This document shows positions 17,410 to 28,687 of a stretch of 64,000 bases of DNA, piece after piece (position 1 is the stretch's first letter; each line of letters opens with the position of its first letter). The notes under the pieces were generated by a model. That model was given only the letters and a program-made list of their open reading frames with translations, had not been told where the DNA came from and made no database searches. This DNA is from Paracoccus hibiscisoli (GTDB taxonomy: Bacteria; Pseudomonadota; Alphaproteobacteria; Rhodobacterales; Rhodobacteraceae), in the NCBI RefSeq assembly GCF_005048265.1, contig NZ_SUNH01000013.1:62001-126000 (forward strand), written 5' to 3'. The position numbers and the translations under genes are program-made.

Positions 17410-19539
17410 ATGGCGCAGCTTGCCCCTCTGCCTCGGCCTGCCAACCTGCCCGATCTGGGCGGACGCGCGGTGGGGGGCGCAGTCCTGAGGGGCCCGACAC
17501 TGGCCCCGCGCGATCAGCGGTCGTTGGGACAGATCCTGCTGGAGGACGGCGCCGTCGATCCCGGCGATCTGCTCAAGGCGACGGTGATCCAGGCCCGGTT
17601 GGGCGTGCGTCTGGGACAGGTTCTGCTGGCGCAAGGCATGGTCGAACCCGCGGCCCTGGCCCGCGCGCTGTCGCGGCAATGGCGCACCACTGCGATCGAC
17701 CCCGACCAGACCCCCGCCGATCCGCGGCTTATCGACGTGGCCGAGGCGGGATTCTGTCTGACGCATGGCATCCTGCCCTGGCGGCGCATCGGCGGGGTCA
17801 CCTGGATCGCGACCGCCCGCCCCGATGAATTCGCGGCCCTGCTGCCGCACCTGCCGGGGCAGTTCGGGCAAGTGCGCATGCTGCTGTGCAGCGAGGAGCA
17901 GGCCCAGGCCGGGGTCCTGAACTCGCGCCGCATCCGCCTGATCCGCGAGGCCGAGACCCGCGTTCCGGCCCGTGAGAGTTGCCGGACCCAGAACGCGGGC
18001 CGCACCGGCCGGATCGCGGTTCTGGCGGTGGCGCTGACGGGGACGGGCATCCTGCTGGCCCCGTCGCTGGTGGTGGGGCTGCTGACGCTGTGGGCGGTGC
18101 TGACGCTGCTGACGCAGAGCGGGCTGAAGCTGCTGTCCTTTCTGGCTGCGCGCCGGGCGGGGATCGAACAGCGCGACTTGGCGCTGGCCATCGCCCAAGG
18201 CCAAGCGGCCGCCCCGCGGATGGAGGCCGCGCTGCCGCTGATCTCGGTCATGGTGCCGCTGTTTCACGAGAACGACGTCGCGGGCAAGCTGGTCGCCCGT
18301 CTGGCGCGGCTGGAATACCCGCGCGAGCTGACCGATATCCTGCTGGTGATCGAGGCCAGCGACCAGATCACCGAGGCCGCCCTGCATGGCGTGCGCCTGC
18401 CGCACTGGATCCGCGTGGTGCGCGTTCCCGACGGCCCGATCAAGACCAAGCCCCGGGCGCTGAACTATGCGCTGAATTTCTGCCGCGGCCAGATCGTGGG
18501 CATCTGGGATGCCGAGGACCGGCCCGACCCCGACCAGCTGCACAAGGTCGCCCACCGCTTTCATTTCGCGCCCGCCGACGTGGCCTGCCTGCAGGGCGCG
18601 CTGGATTTCTACAACCCTCGCAGCAACTGGCTGGCGCGGTGCTTTACGGTCGAATATGCGGGCTGGTTCCGCATCCTGCTGCCCGGCGTGGCGCGATTGG
18701 GGCTGATCGTGCCCCTGGGCGGGACGACGCTGTTCTTTCGCCGGCCCCTGCTGGAAAAGGTCGGCGCGTGGGACGCCTGGAACGTGACCGAGGATGCCGA
18801 TCTGGGCGTCCGCCTGGCCCGGCGCGGCCTGCGGACCGAGATCCTGGACACCACCACCGACGAGGAGGCCAACTGCCGCACCCTGCCCTGGATCAAGCAG
18901 CGGTCCCGCTGGCTCAAGGGCTACGCGATGACCTGGGCGGTTCACATGCGCGACCCCGCGGCCCTTTATCGCGATCTGGGCGCGTGGCGGTTCTGGGGCT
19001 TTCAGGTCCAGTTCTTTGGCGCACTGTCGCAATATCTGCTGGCCCCGATCCTGTGGAGCTTTTGGCTGCTGACATTCGGCCTGCCCCATCCGCTGCGCGA
19101 ACCGCTGGAATCAAGCATCGGGGCCTGGGCCATCACCGGGCTGTTCGCGCTGTTCGTGACGTCCGAACTGCTCAGCATCTTCGTGGGCATGCGCGCCGTG
19201 CGGGGGTCCAAGCACCGCCATCTGCTGCCTTGGGTGCCCACGCTGCATTTCTACTATCCGCTCGGCTGCCTGGCGGGGTGGAAGGCGATCTACGAGGTCG
19301 TGGCGCGCCCGTTCTACTGGGACAAGACCGCGCACGGCCTATTCGTCGAAGCGGCCGAGCCCGCCGCCGAACCGCTGGCACCGGGGCTGGTGTCGATCCC
19401 GGTGCTGGGGCAGATCGGCGGCCGCTCTCTGGCCGAGGTCGCGGCCGAGCTGCAGCACAGTGCCAGCCACGCCCAGCCCGCCGATGAGCTGCTGTCGCGC
19501 CCCATGCCCCCCGCCGCCGACCGGGCCGCCAGCGGGTGA
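17410..19539 (+). CDS. Family 2 glycosyltransferase with N-terminal MshEN (c-di-GMP-type) domain
   Basis: A 709-residue membrane protein. Residues 38-61 and 67-90 form two tandem 24-residue motifs of the LGxxLLxxG...L..A...Q type, spaced by exactly five residues. This is the signature of MshEN domains, many of which bind cyclic di-GMP. Two membrane segments follow (about 205-245). The glycosyltransferase domain (about 275-520) contains DAED, TEDADLG and QRSRWLKG, matching the DxD, ED and QxxRW motifs of processive GT2 enzymes. More membrane segments lie in the C-terminal part, before an Ala/Pro tail. Product and acceptor are unknown. E. coli NfrB combines the same two domains in the opposite order. 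The start at 17410 has GGAAG upstream. Confidence 0.85.
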   Translation: MAQLAPLPRPANLPDLGGRAVGGAVLRGPTLAPRDQRSLGQILLEDGAVDPGDLLKATVIQARLGVRLGQVLLAQGMVEPAALARALSRQWRTTAIDPDQTPADPRLIDVAEAGFCLTHGILPWRRIGGVTWIATARPDEFAALLPHLPGQFGQVRMLLCSEEQAQAGVLNSRRIRLIREAETRVPARESCRTQNAGRTGRIAVLAVALTGTGILLAPSLVVGLLTLWAVLTLLTQSGLKLLSFLAARRAGIEQRDLALAIAQGQAAAPRMEAALPLISVMVPLFHENDVAGKLVARLARLEYPRELTDILLVIEASDQITEAALHGVRLPHWIRVVRVPDGPIKTKPRALNYALNFCRGQIVGIWDAEDRPDPDQLHKVAHRFHFAPADVACLQGALDFYNPRSNWLARCFTVEYAGWFRILLPGVARLGLIVPLGGTTLFFRRPLLEKVGAWDAWNVTEDADLGVRLARRGLRTEILDTTTDEEANCRTLPWIKQRSRWLKGYAMTWAVHMRDPAALYRDLGAWRFWGFQVQFFGALSQYLLAPILWSFWLLTFGLPHPLREPLESSIGAWAITGLFALFVTSELLSIFVGMRAVRGSKHRHLLPWVPTLHFYYPLGCLAGWKAIYEVVARPFYWDKTAHGLFVEAAEPAAEPLAPGLVSIPVLGQIGGRSLAEVAAELQHSASHAQPADELLSRPMPPAADRAASG

Positions 19540-19555
19540 TCCGCCCCCGCGGCGG

Positions 19556-22351
19556 TCAGTCGAGCGCCAGACCCAGGCCCGCCCGGATGATGGCCTGCGC
19601 CTCATGGACCTGGTCGGCCAGGCGGTCGCGCAGGGCCTGGGGTGTCTCGGCCTCGACCTCGCGCAGCAGGAAATCCTGGCCGCCCCGCCCAATCTCATCC
19701 ATGTCCAGCGGGCGCTCGGTCAGCAGCCGCGTGGCCGCATGCAGCCGCCATTGCGCCCGCCACAGCGACGACAGGCGCTCGGCCTGGGGGGCGGTCAGCA
19801 GGCCCGCGCGCCGACCCGCGCGCAGCTGCGCCAGCGTCGAACGCGCCGGATCGCCCGCCCGCAGCGCGCAGCTCTGCGCCAGCAGGTCGATGTCCTGCAG
19901 CCGCCCCGCCCCCTGCCGCGCATCGAAGGGTCCGTCCGGGCGCTTGGCGGCGAACAGGCGGTCGCGCATCTGCACCGTGTCGGGCAGGACCCGCGCATCG
20001 GTCCCGCGCGCGGTCAGGATCTGGGTCCGCAAGGTCTCGATCCGGGCGGCCAGGGCGGCGGCGTCGGCACCCGCATGGGCGACGCAGCGGGCGCGGGTCA
20101 GGGCCAGATGCTCCCAGGTCCAGGCCTCGGTCAACTGATAGGCCTCGAAGCTGTGGATCGAGGTGGCGACCGGCCCCTGCCGCCCCGAGGGGCGCAGCCG
20201 CATGTCGACCTCATAGAGACGGCCCTCAGCGGTGGGTGCGGACAGCGCCGTGACCATCGCCTGCGTCAGCCGCGCGTAATAGGGCCGCGCGGCCAGCGGG
20301 CGCGGCCCGTCGGATGCCTCGGCCCCGCCCGCGTCATAGATCACGATCAGATCCAGGTCCGAGGCCGCGTTCAGCACCCGCGCACCCAGGGAGCCCATGC
20401 CCATCACCACCGCACCGCGACCCGGTGGCGGCCCGTGGCGGCGCGCGAAATCGGCGGCCGTGACCGGGAACAGCCCGGCCACGCAGGCCCCCGCCAGATC
20501 GGCATACTGGACAGCGGCCTCCTCGGCGCCGATCAGGCCGCGCAGGTGATGCACGCCGATGCGGAACTGCCATTCATGCGCCCATCGCCGCGCCGCATCC
20601 AGCGCGCGCTCATAGCCGCCGCCGGGCTGGGTCAGCGCGCGCTCCAGCGCCCGCCCCAGTTCGGCGGTCAGCGCCGCCTCTCCGGGCCAGGGGTCGAAGA
20701 AGCTGCCGGCCAGCACCCCGTCCAGAACCGCCGGATGGCGCGCCAGATAGGCCGCAAGCGCCGGCGCGGTGCCGCAGATGTCCACGATCAGGTCGATCAG
20801 CTGGGGGTTGGCCTCGAACAGGGAAAACAGCTGCACCCCCGCAGGCAGGCCCGACAGAAAGCTGTCAAAGCGGGCCAGCGCCTCGGCCGGGTGGCCGGCG
20901 CGGGCCATGCGCGACAGCAGCGGGGCCTCGATCCGCCGAAAGATCTGGCGCGCCCGGTCGGACCGCAACGCCGGATAGGCCTGCCAGCCCTGGATGATCG
21001 CGCGCGATTCGTCGGACAGCTCGGGCAGGTCGTCGGTGGGCGCGTTGGGGGCAAAGAACCGCTCGGTCAGGGCATGGACCCGCTCCAGCCGCGATTTCAG
21101 GCGGGCGCACCAGGCCTGGGGGTCGGCCTCGCCCGACAGGGCCGCGATGACGCGTAGCGCGCCGTCATCCTTGGGCAGGCTGTGGGTCTGGGCGTCGTTC
21201 ACCATCTGGATGCGATGCTCGATATCGCGATGCTCGCGGTAATGGGCGGTCAGCTCCTCCGCGACGTCCTGGGGCACCCAGCCCTTGGCGGCCAGCGCGG
21301 CCAGCCCGCCCACCGTGTCGCGGGCGCGCAGGTCGCGGTCGCGCCCGCCCGCGATCAGCTGGCGGGTCTGGGTGAAGAACTCGATCTCGCGGATGCCGCC
21401 CTGACCCAGCTTGAGGTTGTGGCCCGCCACCTCCAGCCGCCCGCCCAGACCCTTGTGGTCGCGGATGCGCAGCCGCATGTCATGGGCGTCCTGGATGGCC
21501 GCGAAATCCAGGTGCTTACGCCAGACGAATGGGCGCAGCTCTCGCAGGAACCGCTCGCCCGCCGCGATATCGCCGGCCGCCGCGCGGGCCTTGATAAAGG
21601 CCGCGCGTTCCCAGGTCCGCCCCTCGGCCTCGTAATAGGCCAGGGCCGCGGCGGTCGAGATGCAGACCGGCGTCACCGCCGCATCAGGCCGCAGGCGCAG
21701 ATCGGTGCGAAAGACATAGCCGTGATCGGTCACGTCCGACAGGGTCGCGGCCATCCGGCGCGTGGCGCGGATCAGCGCGGCGCGGGCCTCCATCTGCGCG
21801 TCGGCGGCATAGGCGGTCTCATCGAACAGCACGATCAGGTCGATATCCGAGCTGTAGTTCAGCTCTCGCGCGCCGCCCTTGCCCATGGCCAGCGCAAAGA
21901 TCCCGCCCGCATCGGCGTCGGTCTGGGGCAGCTTGCCGCGCCGGATCTCGGTCGAGACATGGGCGCGCAGCGCCAGATCGACCGCGCGGTCGGCCAGATC
22001 GGACAGCGCGCCGGTCACCTGCTCCAGCGGCCAGACACCGCCCAGATCGGCCAGCGCCGCCTGAAGCGCCACCCGCCGTTTCGCGCGGCGCAGCGCGATG
22101 CCCAGGGGCTCGGCCTCCAGCGCCTCGAGGCCCGCGGTCTCGCGCGCGACAACATCGTCATGCGCCAGCGCGCCGGGCAGCCAATCGGCCTCGGCGCGCA
22201 GCAGCCCGGCCAGATAGGGGCTGGAGCCGGCGGCGCCCCCGATTAGGTCGCGCAGCCGGTCCGGCAGGTCGGGAAACAGGCCCGCGACATCCGCCGCGCG
22301 GGCGGGATCGGCAGGCAGCGGCAGGCGGGTGATGCGGGATGAAAAGCTCAT
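19556..22351 (-). CDS. glnE: Bifunctional glutamine synthetase adenylyltransferase/deadenylase
   Basis: A 931-residue enzyme that adenylylates and deadenylylates glutamine synthetase in response to nitrogen status signalled by PII. Two nucleotidyltransferase domains are seen: GKGGARELNYSSDIDLIVLFD-type motif in the N-terminal half and MGSLGARVLNAASDLDLIVIYD-type motif in the C-terminal half, each with the catalytic DxD. The ATG at 22351 gives MSFSSRITRLPLP; an earlier in-frame ATG adds 25 unconserved residues. It is convergent with the glycosyltransferase gene and divergent from bpt. Confidence 0.96.
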   Translation of the reverse strand: MSFSSRITRLPLPADPARAADVAGLFPDLPDRLRDLIGGAAGSSPYLAGLLRAEADWLPGALAHDDVVARETAGLEALEAEPLGIALRRAKRRVALQAALADLGGVWPLEQVTGALSDLADRAVDLALRAHVSTEIRRGKLPQTDADAGGIFALAMGKGGARELNYSSDIDLIVLFDETAYAADAQMEARAALIRATRRMAATLSDVTDHGYVFRTDLRLRPDAAVTPVCISTAAALAYYEAEGRTWERAAFIKARAAAGDIAAGERFLRELRPFVWRKHLDFAAIQDAHDMRLRIRDHKGLGGRLEVAGHNLKLGQGGIREIEFFTQTRQLIAGGRDRDLRARDTVGGLAALAAKGWVPQDVAEELTAHYREHRDIEHRIQMVNDAQTHSLPKDDGALRVIAALSGEADPQAWCARLKSRLERVHALTERFFAPNAPTDDLPELSDESRAIIQGWQAYPALRSDRARQIFRRIEAPLLSRMARAGHPAEALARFDSFLSGLPAGVQLFSLFEANPQLIDLIVDICGTAPALAAYLARHPAVLDGVLAGSFFDPWPGEAALTAELGRALERALTQPGGGYERALDAARRWAHEWQFRIGVHHLRGLIGAEEAAVQYADLAGACVAGLFPVTAADFARRHGPPPGRGAVVMGMGSLGARVLNAASDLDLIVIYDAGGAEASDGPRPLAARPYYARLTQAMVTALSAPTAEGRLYEVDMRLRPSGRQGPVATSIHSFEAYQLTEAWTWEHLALTRARCVAHAGADAAALAARIETLRTQILTARGTDARVLPDTVQMRDRLFAAKRPDGPFDARQGAGRLQDIDLLAQSCALRAGDPARSTLAQLRAGRRAGLLTAPQAERLSSLWRAQWRLHAATRLLTERPLDMDEIGRGGQDFLLREVEAETPQALRDRLADQVHEAQAIIRAGLGLALD

Positions 22352-22556
22352 GCGCGCCACCTTAGAGGGCGCCGTGTCCCAGTCAACGCAACCCCGCCAT
22401 GCGCGACGGTGCCGTCCGTTAAACATGACGTTTTCCGTGCTTGGCCTGTCGCAGAAACGTTGCTAGGCTTCGCCGCATTCCTGACCGTTGCAACGGAAAC
22501 CTCAGCGCCCGCATGACCAGCCGCGATCTGACCAGATGCTGCAAGGGGCGCACCTG

Positions 22557-23396
22557 ATGCGCCATACGCTGCCCCATGCGCCGCAATTCTATGTGACGGC
22601 CCCCCAGCCCTGCCCGTATCTGCACGGGCGGGCCGAACGAAAGCTGTTCACCGCGCTGCAGGGCGACAACGCCGCCGACCTGAACAACGCCCTGTCGCGG
22701 CAGGGCTTTCGTCGGTCGCAGAACGTGCTCTACCGGCCCAGCTGCGAAAGCTGTGTGGCCTGCATGTCGGCCCGCATCCGGGTGGCCGATTTCCATCCCT
22801 CGCGCACGCAGCGGCGCGTAACGGCCCGCAACGGCGCGCTGCGCCGCGTCGCCACCAGTGCCTGGGCCACCGAGGAGCAGTTCGAGCTGTTCCGCCGCTA
22901 TCTGGACAGCCGCCACGCCGATGGCGGCATGGCCGACATGGACATCTTCGAATTCGCCGCGATGATCGAGGAAACCCCGGTCAAGACGCGCGTCATCGAA
23001 TATCGCTGCCTGGATGACGCGATCCCCGAGCTGGCGGCGGGCGACGACCATCTGGCGGGGGTCTGCCTGACCGACGTGCTGGATGACGGGCTGAGCCTAG
23101 TCTACAGCTTTTACAACCCGCTGCTGCGCCCGGCCAGCATGGGCACCTATATCATTCTGGACCATATCGAGATCGCGCGCGCGGCGGGCCTGCCCTATGT
23201 CTATCTGGGCTATTGGGTGCCCGGCAGCCGCAAGATGGACTACAAGGCCCGCTTTGGCGCGCTGGAGATATACAAGGGTGGCGTCTGGCAGGATATCGGC
23301 GACCCCGAGGCCCATTCGAACGAGGCGCATCCCCTGTCCGTCGATCCCATCGTCGAACAGGTGGCCCGAATCGCGCTGCCGCAATTCGACCGATAG
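22557..23396 (+). CDS. bpt: Aspartate/glutamate leucyltransferase (N-end rule)
   Basis: A 279-residue leucyl-tRNA-protein transferase of the Bpt type (ATE-like fold). It adds leucine to proteins starting with aspartate or glutamate and marks them for ClpAP degradation. Typical segments are [14 protein letters not shown], the cysteine-rich [34 protein letters not shown] and [18 protein letters not shown]. The ATG at 22557 follows AAGGGG at a good distance. It is divergent from glnE. No clp gene is adjacent. Confidence 0.93.
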   Translation: MRHTLPHAPQFYVTAPQPCPYLHGRAERKLFTALQGDNAADLNNALSRQGFRRSQNVLYRPSCESCVACMSARIRVADFHPSRTQRRVTARNGALRRVATSAWATEEQFELFRRYLDSRHADGGMADMDIFEFAAMIEETPVKTRVIEYRCLDDAIPELAAGDDHLAGVCLTDVLDDGLSLVYSFYNPLLRPASMGTYIILDHIEIARAAGLPYVYLGYWVPGSRKMDYKARFGALEIYKGGVWQDIGDPEAHSNEAHPLSVDPIVEQVARIALPQFDR

Positions 23397-23465
23397 CGCC
23401 GGACAGTTCGCGAAACAAAGTTTCAAATAGGCGCCTGCCTGCGTCACTTTCTCCACCAAATGCCA

Positions 23466-23494
23466 TTGACGCTGTCCGGGCGTGACCCTAGGTT
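23466..23494 (+). promoter_or_regulatory. Candidate sigma-70 promoter for ilvIN
   Basis: TTGACG and TAGGTT are separated by 17 bases, 62 bases upstream of the ilvI start. This is a near-consensus -35 with a weaker -10. No leader peptide rich in branched-chain residues was noticed. Confidence 0.45.
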
Positions 23495-23556
23495 GCGCCG
23501 ACGCCGGGTCGGGAAAGGTCCGTCCGGCGGGTATTTTTGATGGATGGAGCAAGACG

Positions 23557-25311
<1,755 letters not shown>

Positions 25312-25336
25312 GACCGGCCGGAGAAAGGGCAGAACC

Positions 25337-25897
25337 ATGAACGCTTTGAACATCCAGAAGGGCATGTCCAGCCATTCGGCCTATGACCTGCGCGATCCGC
25401 ATGCGCCGCGCGAGGAGCGCCACACCCTGGCCGTCCTGGTCGAGAACGAGCCGGGCGTCCTGGCCCGCGTGATCGGCCTGTTCGCGGGCCGCGGCTATAA
25501 CATCGACAGCCTGACCGTGGCCGAGGTGGACCATACCGGCCACCGCTCGCGCATCACGGTGGTGACGCGCGGCACCCCGGAGGTGATCGAGCAGATCAAG
25601 GCACAGCTGGGCCGCATCGTGGTCGTGCACGAGGTCCACGACCTGACGGTCGAGGGTCCGGTGGTGGAACGCGAGCTGGGCCTGTTCAAGGTGCGCGGCA
25701 CTGGCGAAAAGCGAGTCGAGGCCCTGCGCATTGCCGAGATCTTTCGCGCCAATGTGGTCGATTCGACGCTGGAAAGCTTTGTGTTCGAACTGGTCGGCAC
25801 GCCGTCCAAGCTGGAGGCCTTTGCCGATCTGATGCGGCCTCTGGGGCTGAACGATCTGGCGCGCACCGGCGTTGCGGCTCTGTCGCGCGGCGTCTGA
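25337..25897 (+). CDS. ilvN: Acetolactate synthase small (regulatory) subunit
   Basis: A 186-residue regulatory subunit that confers valine feedback inhibition. An N-terminal ACT domain (about 30-105) contains VLVENEPGVLARVIGLFAGR and RGYNIDSLTVAEVD. The C-terminal domain contains KRVEALRIAEIFRANVVD. The roughly 25-residue N-terminal extension before the ACT domain is longer than in E. coli IlvH. It is the second gene of the operon, with a ribosome site GAAAGGG. A stem-loop follows the stop. Confidence 0.95.
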   Translation: MNALNIQKGMSSHSAYDLRDPHAPREERHTLAVLVENEPGVLARVIGLFAGRGYNIDSLTVAEVDHTGHRSRITVVTRGTPEVIEQIKAQLGRIVVVHEVHDLTVEGPVVERELGLFKVRGTGEKRVEALRIAEIFRANVVDSTLESFVFELVGTPSKLEAFADLMRPLGLNDLARTGVAALSRGV

Positions 25898-25905
25898 TCA
25901 CGACC

Positions 25906-25932
25906 GGCATCAGCCCTTTCGGGGCTGGTGCC
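25906..25932 (+). terminator. Stem-loop after ilvN
   Basis: GGCATCAGCCC pairs with GGGCTGGTGCC (11 pairs, one a U-G wobble) around the loop TTTCG, just after the ilvN stop. No U-run follows. It also lies just beyond the end of the convergent gene at 25940, so it may serve both. Confidence 0.5.
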
Positions 25933-25939
25933 AGCACGC

Positions 25940-26314
25940 TCAGCAGGCGGCGCCGCTGCGGGGCTGAGTATAGGGAAAGGCACGGCGCGCCGGGGCCTTT
26001 GAGGCGGTCGGGCCTTGCGGCATCAGATCCTGCTGGGCCACGACGCGCAGGGCGGGCCGGTCCGGCGCCTCAGCCTCGGCCAATATCCGGGGGATCTGCG
26101 GGCAGCTCTGTTCGGACAGCATGGACACGTTCAGCGCATGGCGCAGATTGCCCACGGTCCGCGTCTCCAGTTCGACCAGATCGCCCGGTTGCGGCCATTC
26201 GCCAGGCCCCATGAAATTGGCTTGCCCTTGCAGATACGCCAGGGTCGCCTGATCTTCGCACCAGATGATCGCTTTTTCACGCGACCCACTGCTCCATACG
26301 ACAACCCCGATCAT
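25940..26314 (-). CDS. Uncharacterised small protein with IWCEDQ motif
   Basis: A 124-residue protein I do not recognise with certainty. The N-terminal half (MIGVVVWSSGSREKAIIWCED) looks like a small beta-rich, cold-shock-like fold. The middle has PQPGDLVELETRTVGNLRHA, and the C-terminal 45 residues appear disordered, ending SGAAC. The ATG at 26314 is preferred over one 12 codons upstream because the extra residues are Arg-rich and unconserved-looking. It is convergent with ilvN. A relatively AT-rich gap (26315-26494) separates it from the DUF2254 gene on the same strand. Confidence 0.55.
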   Translation of the reverse strand: MIGVVVWSSGSREKAIIWCEDQATLAYLQGQANFMGPGEWPQPGDLVELETRTVGNLRHALNVSMLSEQSCPQIPRILAEAEAPDRPALRVVAQQDLMPQGPTASKAPARRAFPYTQPRSGAAC

Positions 26315-26494
26315 GGGCGCCCCTCTATCAGAACGGCGCCGCTGCGCCATATCGTGTCAATTCAAACAATTCTTTTTGTGCGAACCTGTTCCGACTAAAG
26401 CAGAAATCCGCCGACATGCCAGCATTTTTCTTTCAAGAGTGGAATTTTCTTTCATCTGCAGGTTGATGCGTGACCGGATGGGCACAACCGGTTT

Positions 26495-27769
26495 TCAGAT
26501 GGCGGCAACCTGCGCGGACAACGCGCATATCTCTGCTTTTTCACATTCCAGAACAAGGGCTTGACTGGAATACGCGACGCAATCCTTGGTTAGCGCCCGG
26601 GCCGGGTCGCCATGCACCGCGGGGGAAATTCGCGCCAGGGCCAGCAGGCAGGTCTGCAGGGCGCGGTGCACCTCGACCACCCCTGCCCCGTCGCGGGCCA
26701 GCGGCAACAGGCTGGCGCGCAGGATCTCGTCCACGGTGATGCTGCGCACATAGAGACGCGGAAAGGACACCTCTGGCTGGGCCTGCTCGGTCCATTCGGA
26801 CAGGACCCGCAGGATACGCTGGATCACGGCCACCGCCGTGCCGGGGTCGTTGACCGCCGGGGACAGGGCGCGCTGGCCGATCTCGGACAGGACGACAAAG
26901 CCGAATCGGGGGTCCTGATCAAAGCTGCGCTGCGCCCGCAGGCTGAAGCATTCGGTCAGCTGACCTATCAGCGCGGTGGCCTCATCGGGATCGTCAGGCA
27001 GCCCGTCGACATGCAGCAAGGTGCAGGCGGGATGCACGAAATCGCCCGGCGTGGCCGTGATATAGAGGATCAGACCGGCCTTGTCCGCCAGATCGGACAG
27101 GCCCTGCATGTCGCAGTTCTGGACATGCCCGGCCTGGGGCGGCGGCACCGGCGTGCTGTCCGCCGGTGGCGGGCCGTCCAGGGGGTTGGCGCCCATCCAG
27201 GGCGATTCGCGGCGCAGGCGCAGCGCGGTGGCCGTGGCGGTCTCGACCCGGGTCAGGTTGTCGCCGATCAGGCCCAGCGCTGCCAGGCGGTTGATCCAGC
27301 GCAGCAGGGACAGGATCACGATCAGGATCACCAGCAGCGTCACGACGAACAGCACCACACGCCCGCCGCCGCCATAGAGTTCGGTCTTGAGCATGATCAG
27401 CCCGACCAGGCTGAACACGAAGGCGCCCATGAAGGTCGCCAGAACCGTCTGGCTGACCCCGTCATTGGCCAGCAGTTGCACCGCCCGCGGGGTCGAACCC
27501 GCGCTGGCCGTCGCATAGGCCGCCGTCAGGATCGACAGCGAGAAGGTCGTGACCGTCAGCATGGACGAGGCCACGATCTCCAGGATGGGCTCGATCGCGT
27601 CGGCGCCGATCTGGCCGGCCAGCGCGTCGGGGATCTGGCCCCGCACCACAAAGCCCAGGGCCGCCGTCAGCAGGCCCAGCCCCGCGAATGCCGCGACCCG
27701 GACCCACAGCGTCCGCGTGATCTCGATCAGGCGCCAGCGCAGACGGCCGACGCCGCGATGGGCTGCCAC
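26495..27769 (-). CDS. DUF2254 membrane protein
   Basis: A 424-residue DUF2254 protein of unknown function. Four membrane segments are visible (about 22-42, 65-90, 108-128 and 135-160). The segment MLTVTTFSLSILTAAYATAS, typical of the family, lies in the second. A long cytoplasmic C-terminal part carries FGFVVLSEIGQRALSPAVND. It starts with GTG at 27769, two bases after the stop of the M48 lipoprotein gene, so the two are probably co-transcribed. A transport-related role has been guessed for this family but not shown. Confidence 0.85.
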   Translation of the reverse strand: MAAHRGVGRLRWRLIEITRTLWVRVAAFAGLGLLTAALGFVVRGQIPDALAGQIGADAIEPILEIVASSMLTVTTFSLSILTAAYATASAGSTPRAVQLLANDGVSQTVLATFMGAFVFSLVGLIMLKTELYGGGGRVVLFVVTLLVILIVILSLLRWINRLAALGLIGDNLTRVETATATALRLRRESPWMGANPLDGPPPADSTPVPPPQAGHVQNCDMQGLSDLADKAGLILYITATPGDFVHPACTLLHVDGLPDDPDEATALIGQLTECFSLRAQRSFDQDPRFGFVVLSEIGQRALSPAVNDPGTAVAVIQRILRVLSEWTEQAQPEVSFPRLYVRSITVDEILRASLLPLARDGAGVVEVHRALQTCLLALARISPAVHGDPARALTKDCVAYSSQALVLECEKAEICALSAQVAAI

Positions 27770-27771
27770 GG

Positions 27772-28545
27772 CTAGCGGACCCGGCCGGCCTGGACATCCG
27801 CCACGGCGCGGCGGACCTGCGCCAGGCGTTGCGCGCGCGCCGGGTGGGTGCCCAGGACGTGGTTGCCGGGGTCGGGGATGCGCTGGAACAGGCCAGAGCC
27901 GTTGATCGGGTCATAGCCCGCGTTCATGGTGATGATCGCGCCCAGGTAATCGGCCTCCAGCTCCCATTCCTTGGAATAGTAGCGCGCGCCGACCGAGGCC
28001 CCGATCTCTTGCGCGCGGGCGATGGCGCTGGTGTCGCCGCCATAGGCGGAGGCCAGACTGCCCAGAACGACCGCCGCCGCGGTGGCCGCGCCGGATTTGC
28101 GGTCAAGGTGGTTCAGGATGTGATGCGCGGCCTCGTGGCCCACGACAAAGGCGATCTCATCGGGGTTGCGGGTCTGGGCGATCAGCGACAGGGTGAAACC
28201 GACCACGGGCCGCCCGTTGCGGTCCACGGTCTGAAAAGCGTTCGGCTCCAGCCCCGGGCGGTCATCCACGACAAAGATGAAATCGCAGCTGATCGGCGCG
28301 GTGCGGCGGGTCAGGCAGTCCTGGCGGACGGCGGGTTCCATCCGGCGCATCACCTGGACAAAGCTGCGCGCCGCGCCGTCGGGCGTGGCCGCGTGCGGGG
28401 CGGATGGCGCGGGCAGGGCCGGACCCTGGACGGGGGCCTGGGCCACCGGCGGGGCGACCGGCGCGGGCATCGGTGCGCAGCCTGCCACGGCCAGCGTCAC
28501 CGCGACCCATCCCGCCAGCCAGCCCCGCCCGATGATCTGTCCCAT
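27772..28545 (-). CDS. M48 family metallopeptidase lipoprotein
   Basis: A 257-residue periplasmic zinc peptidase. A lipoprotein signal ends in VAGC (Cys23), followed by a Pro/Ala linker to about residue 55. The catalytic motif HEAAH is at 137-141, and the ELEAD segment near 195 should provide the third zinc ligand. Family members such as LoiP degrade or process envelope proteins. The ATG at 28545 is chosen for the lipoprotein signal; the frame extends 37 codons upstream. It is the first gene of a pair with DUF2254. Confidence 0.88.
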   Translation of the reverse strand: MGQIIGRGWLAGWVAVTLAVAGCAPMPAPVAPPVAQAPVQGPALPAPSAPHAATPDGAARSFVQVMRRMEPAVRQDCLTRRTAPISCDFIFVVDDRPGLEPNAFQTVDRNGRPVVGFTLSLIAQTRNPDEIAFVVGHEAAHHILNHLDRKSGAATAAAVVLGSLASAYGGDTSAIARAQEIGASVGARYYSKEWELEADYLGAIITMNAGYDPINGSGLFQRIPDPGNHVLGTHPARAQRLAQVRRAVADVQAGRVR

Positions 28546-28687
28546 ATGTTCCGCCCTGTTCCGCTGCCCGCATCGGGGCGCACCGCTTGTCACGCGCAGT
28601 TTAACCCCTGCCGATGCCGCGTAAACCCCGACTGCTTGCCGCAGCCGCGCTTTCACGCGATTGTCGGGTCACCCCAAGGAGATTCGG

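Noticed and set aside
19460..21157. A 565-codon plus-strand frame over glnE
   Set aside because: It is antisense to conserved glnE and is composed of Arg, Gln and Gly repeats.
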